Of a DNA stretch of 64,000 nt, positions 12,035 to 23,800 are shown one piece after another (position 1 is the stretch's first letter; each line of letters opens with the position of its first letter). Source of the DNA: Triops longicaudatus (taxonomy: Eukaryota; Arthropoda; Branchiopoda; Notostraca; Triopsidae); NCBI GenBank assembly GCA_022885665.1, contig JAGQDJ010000101.1, forward strand, positions 310,001 through 374,000, given 5' to 3'. Below the pieces are notes generated by a model. That model had not been told where the DNA came from, made no database searches, and saw only the letters and a program-made list of their open reading frames with translations. The position numbers and the translations under genes are program-made.

Positions 12035-12580
12035 ATGACTCCGGTGGAGGATTTTTTCTATCTAGTCAACTCGGTTCTCTTGGGAGAAGAACCGGTAAAG
12101 TCTTGCAGCTTGTTAATAGCCATTTATTAACTAATATTTTTTTTTTACATACTTTCTCAATTGCAATCCTTACCAATTTTGTTTATTTCGATTTTGAGCG
12201 TTTTCATAAGGAAAATTTAACCAACACGAAAATTAGCTTAAGTTTACCTCCCTACCTTAACCTAACTTATTAAAATCTTAGTATGTGAATAAAAAACACA
12301 AGTTAAATTTCTCTATAAAAATTTAGAAATCGATAAAGTATATAAAATTTCCGTTTTTCTCAACAAATTGCAGACCATCGAAGATTTCATTCTGCTAATC
12401 GGCACCTGCGTTGCCTTCATCGCCTTCGTCCTCTGGTGTTGCTTCCCAATCACGCCCAAAGATCCCGGTCTCGTTCCCTCCCACAGCCACGCCCATTATG
12501 CCGTTCACTCGGACACCGACAGAGAGCACTATACGTACGTATACCCTTCGACCAGTGACCGTGAATACTTCACCGATTAA
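12035..12580 (+). CDS. small single-pass membrane protein, uncharacterised
   Basis: Exons 12035-12094 and 12374-12580 join in phase 0 to 88 residues. The protein starts MTPVEDFFYLVNSVLLGEEP and has one hydrophobic segment at about residues 25-43 (FILLIGTCVAFIAFVLWCC), then an FPITPKDP turn and a polar, His/Tyr/Asp-rich tail ending YFTD. The two Cys after the segment could be acylated. There is no signal peptide ahead of the segment, so it is probably a tail-exposed type II or III small integral membrane protein. The splice sites (CCG|GTAAAG, TTGCAG|ACC) are strong and an AATAAA follows. I do not recognise the family and assign no function. Confidence 0.72.
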
Positions 12581-12651
12581 AACCCCAATTAAGACCGACT
12601 GAAAGCGAAAAGATTCAATAATAATTCTGCAGTTTTTTTTTTAAAAAAAGA

Positions 12652-12657
12652 AATAAA
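12652..12657 (+). terminator. AATAAA polyadenylation signal, small membrane protein gene
   Basis: AATAAA 72 bases after the stop, following a T/A-rich stretch. Confidence 0.6.
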
Positions 12658-13566
12658 AATATCTACTGTGTGTATTATGACTTATACATAACTTATGCTA
12701 GCCAAAATGCTTTGCAAAAAGAGAGTATTTCCAAGACGCTACAAAAAAACTGCAGCTCTTTATTTTATTAATTTAAAAGCTAACTATTTTTGAAATAGAT
12801 TATTTTTATTTATTTCTTACTTTTGATTGTGTTTACATATTTTTTACTTATTTTCGTTCTTTATTTTTTAAATTAATTTTGTATTTTTTTATTCTATTTA
12901 TTATTTTCTTAGTCCATTTATTTTCATATCTGTTTATGATCCTTAATGAAAAAATGAGAAAGTGTTAATTCATTGCATTTATAAGGGTACAAACTATGTG
13001 GTGTGTTTGTGCCTTGTCCCAACTGCGCTGGTCTATTTTTGGAGTTGGACAGAATTGATCTCACGAAAGTTGTCTGTAAATAACCAGTGTGGTCCTGAAT
13101 AGAGAGACTAGATGCATCCTTACAAGAAATGTATTGTATTTCTTTCATCACTTTTCCGGAGCAAACGTGAAAAGAGAGATAATAACCATTAAAATTCAAG
13201 AACTTGCCGCCGAAAAATGTAGTATACAGTTCGGCGGAATACAGTTCAATTTACGAATAGCAGCCCCGCTAGTAAGTGACTGTAGATTAAACTGTCACTA
13301 GATGGCAGCTTTTTTTTAACTTTTAGACTTCACAAGCTTGAAAAACAACGGGAGATCTGTTTCCAAGAAGCTCGTTTTCTGTGGGACATAAGACGTGAAC
13401 AAGGGCGTCATTATCAAGCACGGCATTGGGCAACAATGAAATGCCACACTCCGCCCTCTTTCGTGTGTTCCGCGCCCACAGCGCGTACCCAGGCTTTATG
13501 CGGAAATTTCGCTGTTAGCCAGTCTCAGTGCTGGGCAGTTCGCCGCAACACGTGGGCAACGGCATA
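12658..13566. other. intergenic, AT-rich
   Basis: Very AT-rich up to about 12950, then mixed sequence. A TCACTAGATGGCAG motif lies at 13295-13308. No exon found. Confidence 0.5.
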
Positions 13567-13930
13567 CGGGAACTAGTGCGCTCTTCCAACTCTTCGTCAG
13601 AAAAAAAAAACTTATTTTGTTCTTTTTACCAAAATTCTCTGGTGAAATTTAAGCATCACAATATAACCAAAAAAATTAACTAAAACTTGGTAATCAAAGA
13701 GACATGTGCAATCAGGCTATATCTCAGCGTCAGAAAGCGAAGTTCTCGTCTGTAATGCCTGCCTGCAGACTGGGAAACGTAACAGCCAATTTTAAAAACA
13801 TTTTTGCTCACCCCTAAGCGGTTCGTTGCAAGAGGTAGAGTTCGATGTGCGAGTCATTTTTTCGCCTAACCGCGATTTCGTTGCACAAGTTGCTCGCTAT
13901 ACAACGCGTTCGTTAACCGGGGTACCACTG
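13567..13930 (-). mobile_element. pogo/Tigger-like element, truncated copy B
   Basis: On the minus strand this repeats the left part of the element at 1036 with many point differences: CAGTGGTACCCCGGTTAACG at the outer end, then TGTATAGCGAGCAACTTG, GTTACGTTTCCCAGTCTGCA and GACGAAGAGTTGGAAGAGCG in the same order. TA flanks the outer end. Only about 360 bases are retained. The two copies together define a dispersed family. Confidence 0.65.
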
Positions 13931-14735
13931 TACTGTAATAACTGTAAAATGCAAGTCACGCTTGTAACGAAGCTTAATTCGTAAACAAAATTACGAATGC
14001 AGGACCAGTTAGAAGCATCTGTCTTTTCTCTATTTGACATTCTACACGGAATGAGTCTTAAGATGCGATAAAGCAAAGCAGCACGAAATGGCGAAAACAG
14101 CACATTCTCATCAAGTAACAATGAATTCTGTACAAAATATTCTTGTTGTTTTGTTGGTAAACTAGTAAGGACCAAGTTTTTGCAGAAAAGAGCCCCTTGG
14201 GAGCTTAGGAAACAACCAGACTCTTCTTATCTGCTTTGTCGCCGTAGCTGCCGGGGTTTTCTGCTTTTCGCTAGTCCTAGTGCCGTTCCGAACGTTTTCC
14301 GGCTTGCCGTATACTACGTTCAGCGACAGGACAAAAGGGACACAACCGAGCCACAGTGTGGCCGAGCGCGTTAGCCCACAGTACGGTACGGGCAGGCGTC
14401 CAAGTGTCGTCAGCCTATTCCTATTTTTACTTAGATTCGCCGCCCTACTTAAAAGTTACTCCACTGTTGCCCTTGCAGTGGGTGCAATTCGCTTTCCCCT
14501 GGCGTTGTTTTTCTTCACCAAGGCGAAAGTAAGGATAGCACGTAGAAGCGGGACGCTAAGAGGGACGTTCGAAAAACGTGCCAAGCATTAACGCTTAGGC
14601 CGTTCGACTGGTGACAAGTGTTTTTAGTGCTGGCCTCTGTTTTCACCTTCTTCTACACTCTAGAAGAACTCTTTGCGGGTGTATTGCGCATTCCCTGCCT
14701 ATTTTCTTGCGTGTTTATCCGTTTACCTGGAAAAG
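13931..14735. other. upstream region of the first PFKFB start exon
   Basis: From about 14180 the sequence is richer in GC than its surroundings and contains several CpG. It probably includes promoter and 5' untranslated sequence for the most distal PFKFB first exon. The open frames at 14180-14591 have no recognised domain. Confidence 0.35.
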
Positions 14736-14838
14736 ATGAGTCTAAAAACGATGGAAGTGATGCAAACGGAAGATCAGCATTTCGTAGCGATGCTGCGAAC
14801 CCACCCGTTAGGGCGAATGGTCATCAAAGCCAAACCGG
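14736..14838 (+). other. PFKFB: PFKFB alternative first coding exon a
   Basis: Encodes MSLKTMEVMQTEDQHFVAML, continues to VIKAKPG and ends with one base of the Gly codon at a GTAAGG donor, so it is phase 1 and fits the common exon at 19559. It adds 34 residues ahead of GERANYVNTP. No basic phosphorylation motif is present near the junction. Confidence 0.7.
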
Positions 14839-17800
14839 GTAAGGTCAACAACCTGTTTGTTCACGAAAAATTAAGCTTTATCCGCTACACAACGCTTTCT
14901 ACCATAGCAAAGCATTGCAAACAGGCCCAATGCTAGGCCTAGGACTGAGCAATAATTAAATTTTCGCCGTTGAAAAAGGCGGGAAGATTCGAAACGAGCG
15001 AGCCAATGGTCTTAAGCGAAGGGGATGGACTTAGGCAATAATGAATTTTACCCACTACGAAAGCCTGGCGGTAGTGTACGGAAAGGGTTAAGCGGGACGC
15101 TAGGCTAAGGCTAGGCTAAGGCTCTAAAGCTCGTAACTGCTGTGGTGTTAGTGTAAGGCTCGTTTACACGGGGTAGAATTTGACTGTGATAATTTCATTA
15201 CTGCCGTGTAGGTAGCGCATTCCGTGTGCTAAGGTGGGTTTTCATGCTGAGTAATGTGATTCTGTGGACTTGTTGACTTGTTTACTCTACTTTAGAAAAT
15301 GTTTATGTTTTGTATTTTTTCACGTTTCGTTTAATTAAAGCAGAGTAGCTCGTTATCTTGCCATTGTGTTGATTAGGATCGAATTTTCATTAGTGAAGGA
15401 CTTTTTAGATGGTTTGTTTTTGTCATCATTTGATATCTCGTATTGCGTTGTTAACATGAGTGGCTATAAACAATGCATTAGAGCGCTGAGGATGTTGTCA
15501 ACAATGTTATTGACGTGAGAGGAGATGTAATTCGTCCAAGAAAAAAATTAAAGTCAGTTACGCAACCTAACTTAAACTTTACTGAACTTAATTTGGCTTG
15601 TCCTAGCATAACTTTAAGTAACCTAAGTTAATCTTACCTAACTTAAGCTTACATGAAATGATCTAACTGAAACTAGCCTAACACAACTTTTGACATATCT
15701 CAGACTAGTCTACCTTTGGCTAACCTAACTTAATGAATTATCGGTGTTTGTTGCCAAATTTGAATTGCATTAAAGCTTCTATTGTATACATTTATACGTA
15801 GGTTTCTGTCCAAAAGGACGTATAATAAACAAATACTTAATTTCGAATTTTATTTTCTTGTCTTTAGTATTTTACTGCAAACATATTTTTTCTTGGATAT
15901 TAATGTGAACATTTATCGCCGTACTGTTATTTTGGATCGGTGTGAAAAGATTCTCTGCATTTTCCTACTCAATGAACTTTCACTCTAGCTTGACCGCATG
16001 TTTGTGCCAGCATTGCTCAAATTCGTCCTTGACCGTATTTTTACATCCGAAGAATGGCAAAACTGTTGCGCTGTCTTGTTTGTGACAACTGCGACTGCCC
16101 GAAAACAAGTACGGACCTCGCTTATTCTTCGCCTGCATAGCCCCGCCTGTCTAGCCGCGCACCCCGTGCCTTCCCTGCACAGGCGGGACTTAGCCCGAGC
16201 AGCGTTCAGTACACGCAACAAAGAATTCCTCCCCCCTTCCTAGTCGGTCCAGCAACAAATTTCCCCTTCTCTACTTCCTTGATTCTTTGTTCGTTCCTTC
16301 CCTCCCCTTTTTTGCCTTGCTTATGCCATGCTCTCGTCACGTGGCGAGTCGTTGGGTCACTTCAGTTCAGTACGAGCCGTCTTCAGGGCCGTTACTCCCC
16401 CGCCCTCCGTGCTCTGTGGCTGAATCGATACTGTCTAGTACGCCGTCTGCCAAACGTCACGGCCGTCGATTGCCGTCTGATAGCTGAAATTCAGTATTGC
16501 CCAGGTACTGCAAAGGGGGATTCCCTCCCTTGTATAACCAGTGCAGTTCAATTCAGTTCACGAGCCATGGTTACTTAAAACCATAAAGGGGAGAAAATTT
16601 CATTGTTAGTGTATGTAGTGTTGTAATAAGCTTGGCGAATTTTCTATTGATCCGTTGTAGTCCGCGAATAGCGACTTGCCAACGTTGACTGCGTTGGTGC
16701 ATGCATGACGATCAATATTGCCGTGAGTGGTGTCGTCATTTTAAAGAGGTAGGATAAATAGAGTTCGAACTTGGTGTTAGCAAGAGGTACTGGTAAGAAC
16801 TGGTGCTAGAATCCGGTAGTTTTAGGGCTCGAAACTAGTGTTGACTGGTAAAAAGGAAAGTTTTGGACTTTATTCAGAATACAAAATCAAAGAGACATAT
16901 CTAGGGATTTAAAAGTTTTAAAAACAAAGATGGCGTGCTGTGGAACGAGCAGTGGCAGTCCGACGTTGTTAATGGACAAGACGGCCGAATGGCAACTCTT
17001 ATTGTTGCGTCACCACAGCGCCTCGCAGGCCAACCCGCAGCAAGCGAGCGCGGCGTTCGACGGGCGCTGCGACTGCGACACTTGCTCTTCGCCCAGCCGC
17101 ACGCCCGAGTCGCACACCCCGGCCCAGCAGCCAGGCGAGACCGGCTGCCTGTCCGCAGCCACTCCGGGCTTGACGCAAGAAACGCTTGACAGTCTCATGG
17201 AACTCGCGGCCAAAGTCACCGTTACCGAGTCTGAGCTCGGCATGGCCTGGACCACACTGCGGCGAGTTAGGCCCAAACGTAATGTCATTTGGAGAGTCGG
17301 TAAGATTCTACACACCTTTTGTCCTTTTTCAGCACCTTTTTTTTCACCAGAAACCCCACTGTTTCGCAAAAACAGGCTTGTATAGTTACAGCAAGTAATG
17401 TCTGTAAGAAAGTAGGACAAAAGGCCTTAGTATTGCACATTTGACAAAAGACCGTACTAATTTATTTTGAACACGGAACAGGCAAGTAAGATTAATAAAA
17501 AAGTGGGACTGAGTTACTGATACTATATAGGGAGCTGTACCATTTTATTTTGAACACACTAGAAAAAATGCTCGGAAGTAAGTGGGACTAGAAGACATCA
17601 TAACGTGTAGGGATTTGTACCCCATTTTTCTGGACTCCCAGTTAAGTGAGTAGCGTAACAAGGTGGGACAATTAAGTTCAGAGTAGTATGGGAATACGTG
17701 CCAGTTTTTGTGGACAGAGGGTTTTTAAGACCAATTTTGACCCGAGTGAAGCAGGGTGACCCAGTGAGTCGCGCAGATGTGACGTCAGAAGGCTGAAAAC

Positions 17801-20800
17801 AGGGTTAAGAGTACAGCACTCGAAGTGCTTTCGTTGTTAATTCACGGAGTTAGGTTAAGTTAGAATATTTTAGGTTAGGTTGAGTTTGTCAAGCAATTGA
17901 GGTTGTATTCATTGAGTTCAAGTAAGGCTAGGATTATTAAATTAGGTTAAGCTAGGCTAGGTTGTTAAGGTAGGTTAATTTAGCCATGTTAGGTTAGTAG
18001 GTGACTTCATAAGTTATGTTAGTTTATATGTTTATAATAGGTTAAGTGATTAAGTTTATTTAAGCTACGCTAATTTAGATTACAATTACATAATTTGAGT
18101 TGAGTTAAGTTTAGTTAGCTGGGTTAGGTTAGGTGAGAGTAGGCAAGTCGAGCTAGTTTAGCACTCGTAAGTTAGGTTAGGCCAGAAAAGTTACGTATGG
18201 TTAGGTTAGATGCGTCAAGTTAACTAAGACGTCAACGTTAAGTTTAGATATATTAAGTTAGGTTCAAGCTAGGTTAGGTTACGATAGGCTTATCTGCACC
18301 TTTCTTCTAACTTTTACGAACTTTCTTCTATAATTACGTGCTTTTGTTGAACCAAACCTTCGAGGTCGAGAATTTAGATGTTCCATAACCCTATACTACA
18401 GTCCGTTATATATGACGCCAGGCGTCCTTGTGAAATTCCCACTATTATCTTTCTAACAGAGGTTCTACTAGTAAAGCAAACCGGCGTCAAAATAAAGTGG
18501 CACACGCTTGTCTGAAAATGCATAACGACCCGTACCACTTTATTTTGTGCCAACATGTTCCTACCTAAACGGGACAGCCTTTCTCACTTAGGTAAACGGA
18601 CCTGTACCCGTTTTATTCAGACCTTCTAAGGCAAAGAATATATATCCGTACCCGTTTTTTATGGAAACGTAAAAAGTTATTCGCGGGTTTGTACTCAGAA
18701 AAGGTTAATGTATGACGTCTTAGCTGGCACGGCGCCCACACGTGATGTGCAGCATTCAAGGCCACACTATAAGTGGCGCCATACCACGTCAGAGCACAGT
18801 TTCACAACTGGTTGCTTGACATAAATGAAGGAAGAAAGCGAACGTTTCCTCTTTGGCTTGGGTACACGGGCGCCGAACCGGTCCGGGAGACATTTTTCAT
18901 TATTGCGTCACGGAAACGCAGGATTGGTCAGATTGGTCCTGAAGTCCAAACGCAGCCAATGCCAGAAGGGGGGGGGGGGGGNNNNNNNNNNNNNNNNNNN
19001 NNNGGGGGGGGAATTCGAATGTTTCCCTTCAGCAGGACGGAAGGGTATCAGATTATGCATTTGAGAGCGGAGTTTCAGTAGCGTCTCGCTGTTACGTTAA
19101 ACTAGACGTTATACGAACCGTTAACGAACAAGTGGAAGAATTGAAAAGGAAGAAGAGTGAAGGAAAAGGAAGTGACAGAAAAACGCTGGGTCAAGAGATA
19201 GGCGTTTCTCACGTGGCGAAACATCTGTTGGCTGTGTTCTGTGATTAGTCTGTCGATAGTTAACGAAGTGTAAGGAGCCTATTCCCAGCAACAATGAATT
19301 CCGAGACGAGTATGATCAAAACCAAGCGCGAATGTTTTTTGCGCAAACGCAATGGCTCGGTACATATAGGTAAAAATAATGAATAAAAGGTGAAACAAAT
19401 AAACGTGTATGGAAATCGAAGTTTTTTCATTGTTGTTGACCTTGATCTAGGAAGTGTTGAATTCCTAAAGGAAAACTAGTGATAAAGGACATGCTGCTGG
19501 TTTTATATATATATATATATAAAAAGTCATTTTTATTGATATTTTTTAATATGTATAGGTGAGAGAGCCAATTATGTAAACACGCCACATGTGATTGCCA
19601 TGGTAGGTTTACCAGCCCGGGGCAAAACCTACATCGCCAAGAAGCTCTCCCGGTATCTCAATTGGATCGGAATCAACACGAAAGGTAAGGAAATGGTTTC
19701 TTGATTGGTTCTTACCAACTTGTTAATTAAAAGCAGTACTTTGATTTGTTATTTTTCCTTTTAGGTCGTTTTTTATATTTTTTGTTTTCGTGTTGCTGTG
19801 AATTCCTTTTAATTACGTCATATTCAATCGGTTATTTTGTTAAAGGGCCCTTTTCTTGTGTTGAATTTCGTTGTTTAGATTAATTAAGTTACATTAAGTG
19901 AGGTTAATTAAGTTACATTATTTGAGTTAAGTTAGCGTTAGTTAAGTTCGATTAGCAGTGAAGTCGGGCTAAGATGCGTTTCTTAACACGTGTTACGGAG
20001 CAAAATATTGCAGCTTACGGTGATAATTTCGTCCACAAATCCGTTTTTAGATAATTTATGCTGTGTTTGAAACTGGAAATATCGGAAGAACGTGTCAACA
20101 AGCGAAAGAAGCACGGTAATCTGTTTTGATATGCTCAGTAAAACGTGTTGACAGTGAAAGCAGCCTTAGTTAGGGTAGGTGAGGCTAGGTTAGTTGTTAG
20201 TGTAGTAAAGTTACATAAGTTTTTGTTAAGTTAGATAGCGTCTTAGTTCTGCATTTTTTTATATAGCTATGTTGTCGTCATAAAGTGAGATCAGGTTAGT
20301 TAGGCAAGGTTAGTTAAACTGTATGTTATGTCAGTCAAGTAAGGTCAGGCTAGGTTACATTAGAAGAGTTAAGTTTTGTTAAGTTGAGTTAATTTAGATT
20401 AGTTAAGTTAGAGTACTAAAATTAGGCTAGGTTAGCTAAGTTAGATGAAATGCCGTTAGTTGTGTTAGTGTTATTTTCGTATGTGAGGTCAAAGTATTTA
20501 GGTTAGCTTAGTTAAGTTAAGTTAGTCAAGTAAGTTCATGCTAGGTTACTTAAGCCTTGGTTAGAAGAGTTAAGTTAGGCTAAGTTACGTTATTAAGCCT
20601 CTTGTATAATACATTTCATTGCTGCGTTTGACTTGTCTGTTTTATTTTTGCCAACGCGTATGTTTTTCAACCATAGTAGGAGGCGGAAGTTCAATTAATA
20701 AATAAATAACTATTATTTAATGTGTTATAATTTCTTACTTTAATATTTTTTTCTAATGTTTAAACTCCATTTTTTCTTGCTTAGTTTTTTTTCTTTTTTT

Positions 20801-23800
20801 TTGCGAAAGAAGCTGCACTAAATATGTAGTGAATGATACTAACTTGAGCATAATATCACTAACCTAACGTAATTTAAGTTAACCTAAGATAAGTGATCTA
20901 AATCGGCGCAACCTAGCTTATCTAACATAGACTTGAACTTAACTGACCTTAATCTGAATTTTATAAGTTATTTGTTCAAAGACAAGGTGGTTAACATTCG
21001 TATTAAGTTTCCATATGTTTCTGTAAATTTTCTTTATGTTGTCACATAGGTTCACATAATTTAATTAACTTGTTTACTCACTTTAAGTTAGGTTTAGTTT
21101 CGGCTAGTTTTAATTAAGGTTGAGCTTAGGGAAAGTTTATTCTAGTCCAATTTAAAATAGGTTTAGTAACTCCACCCAGCTTTTAAGTTAAGTTAGTCAT
21201 AGTTAAGTTGGCAAAAGGTAATTGAAAGATTGTATGTATTGCAGATCAGATGAAACCGGAAAGGGAAACTGCTTTTAAATGAAGGAACGATAGACGGTGA
21301 TGTCACTTATTCACTTTTAATAATTGATTTTAACTTTAAGTTTACAACAATCAAATTCTATGCTGAAGAAATGGGCCCGGTTCGAAAGGAGGTCAAAAAA
21401 GAAATGTATGTTACAGGCTGGGTGCAGGGGTTTCATTCTTACCAATAATGAATCATAGGATTACGGTAGGCGGCTACGAAATTTGACTGTTGAGTAACAA
21501 TGAAATATTGAACGGTCTTGGGTTAAGAGTCTACAGCTGTACTCGGACATCGGGCTTACTTTAAATCAATTTTTTTTTAAAAATGATAACCCAACGAAAT
21601 GTTTCAGTCCGGATTCGTCACGGAACAAAATGGATTTATTTGGAGTAGTTGTGATTTGTGTCTGTCTTTGTATTGCGCTTCTTTTTGCTTTTGTTATGGT
21701 TGCTTGTTTCCTACTGAAATAGTTACCTTTTTGTTTTATATCCTGTTAAATCAAAAAGCCTGTAAAACTTATTTATGCTTTCGACCAACTTTATTTTTTC
21801 TTTGCTCACATGGGTGTTTCGAAATTCATAAAAGCAATACTGTACAGATCGTAGTTGCAGAGGTACTTTCAGCGGGAATAATTGCTAAATGAAAAGATTT
21901 TTCTCTGTTTCAGTGTTCAATTTGGGCGAGTACCGGCGGCAAGCGACGACGGCGTACAAGTCACACGACTTTTTCAGTCCCGAGAATCGGGAAGCAATGG
22001 CCATTAGAGCGCGGTGTGCACTGGATGCACTAGAAGACGTGTGCAATTGGCTGGAAGCGGGTGGTGAAGTCGCTGTAAGCAATACCTTTACAATTTAATT
22101 ATAATAATAATAAAATAAAAATGACAAATAAATAAATAAAATGAAAAAAATCATTTAAACAAACGAGAATAAAGTGCACTTTGAGATATCTAGTTTATTA
22201 TTTACGAAATTAGGTTAGTTAAATTAGTTTGGAGTAGTTAAGTTAGGTTATTATAGTTAGGTTAGGTGGAGAAATTAGATTGGGTTAATAACATTAGGTT
22301 AGGTCAGTTTACATTGGTTACGAAAAGTGAGATTAAGATAGTTTAAACGAGGTTATTGGTATGAGGTCTTTGCATGGCCTCAGTTGGTATGTTACCTTGC
22401 AGGCAGTTGTGCGTAATAGAAGGTCAGTTGTGTAAGCTAGTTAGTCACAGTTAAGCAGTCACCATTGCAAGCATTTTGTATCGTCATTAGTAGTACCAAT
22501 AAACGGCATCTCATTAAGAGATCAAAAGACAAAAGTCATACCAGTTATACTCTGAGTTACTCGAGTTAGGTTAAGGGAAGTTAGGCCAGTCAAGTTGGCT
22601 GGTTAGTTTAGGTAAGGTTCAGTTAGGTTGACTAATTTTTGTTAAATTAGGCGACAAGTAAGTTAGGTTTAAGTTGACTTAGGCGTAAATTAAGTTAGGT
22701 TAAGTTAGTCAAGTTAACTAGGTTAAATGGGTTGTGTCAGTTGAGCAGATCGTCAAGAGCTTTAGACCAGTGTATCTTCGTTAAGTGAGGTTCAGTTAGC
22801 GTAATTAAGTTAGGTTATGGTAGTAAAGGGAAGTCAAGTTAGCTACGTCAGGTTATATTTTAGTTGCTCTGGACTAGTGAAGCGAGGTGAAGTTTGGTTA
22901 TTTAAGTTAGATTAGTGTTGGTTATGCTATTCAAGTGAGGGCAGGTTACTTTAGACTATTTAATTTAGGTTTAGACGCACGCATTTAGTTTGGAGTTGGA
23001 ATTGCTCGAAGAAAAACCTTTTCAAATAAAAAATGAAATAAGAAATAAATAAAAAAGCTAATCGATTTTGGCTATTGTTGCAGGTGTTCGATGCCACCAA
23101 TACCACCCGGGAACGTCGCCGTTTGATCTACAACATCGTGGTCGAGAAAATGGGCTACAAATTGTTCTTTGTCGAATCCATTTGCGACGACCCGAAGATT
23201 GTCGAGTCGAATATTATGGTACATACAAAAATCTCCTCTTTTCACTTTTTTTTTTAAAAATTGCTTTTTCAATATATTATTTTTAGTAGATTTATTCCTG
23301 AACTAGGCTCGTTTGTTTAAAGTTGTGCAAATTTTTATCTATTAATTTCGAAAAAATATGACTAATATTATTAGTTATTTTTTATTATTTAACATTTTCG
23401 TAACATTATTTCACCGAACTTAACCTGTTTTACCACTTGACTTAAAAAATCTTTACATAGCTTGACTTAACCTAGGTTAACACAGCCAATAACTAAGCAC
23501 GTGTTAACTTAAGTTTCTTACTCAACATAATCTAAGCTGTCGTAGTCAGATTTAACCTTATTTTAGTTAACCTAACCTATATTCTCTTGTGGTTTGTCCT
23601 AATTTTCTCTAAAATCAACCTAAGTTAGCTTAAAATAGCCTGCAACTGTTTTTAAATAGTTTTTAACTTCATTTAATTGAATTCTACCTAACCTAGCTTT
23701 GCCTACTTTATTGTACCCAGCCCAACTATAAAAAAGCAATTCTGGCTAACTGAACCAACTTCGTCTAACATAACTTCCTTTTGTCATTTATTTTAACCTG

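Noticed and set aside
18773..19081. Frames crossing the N gap
   Set aside because: They depend on the arbitrary gap length and have no recognised domain.
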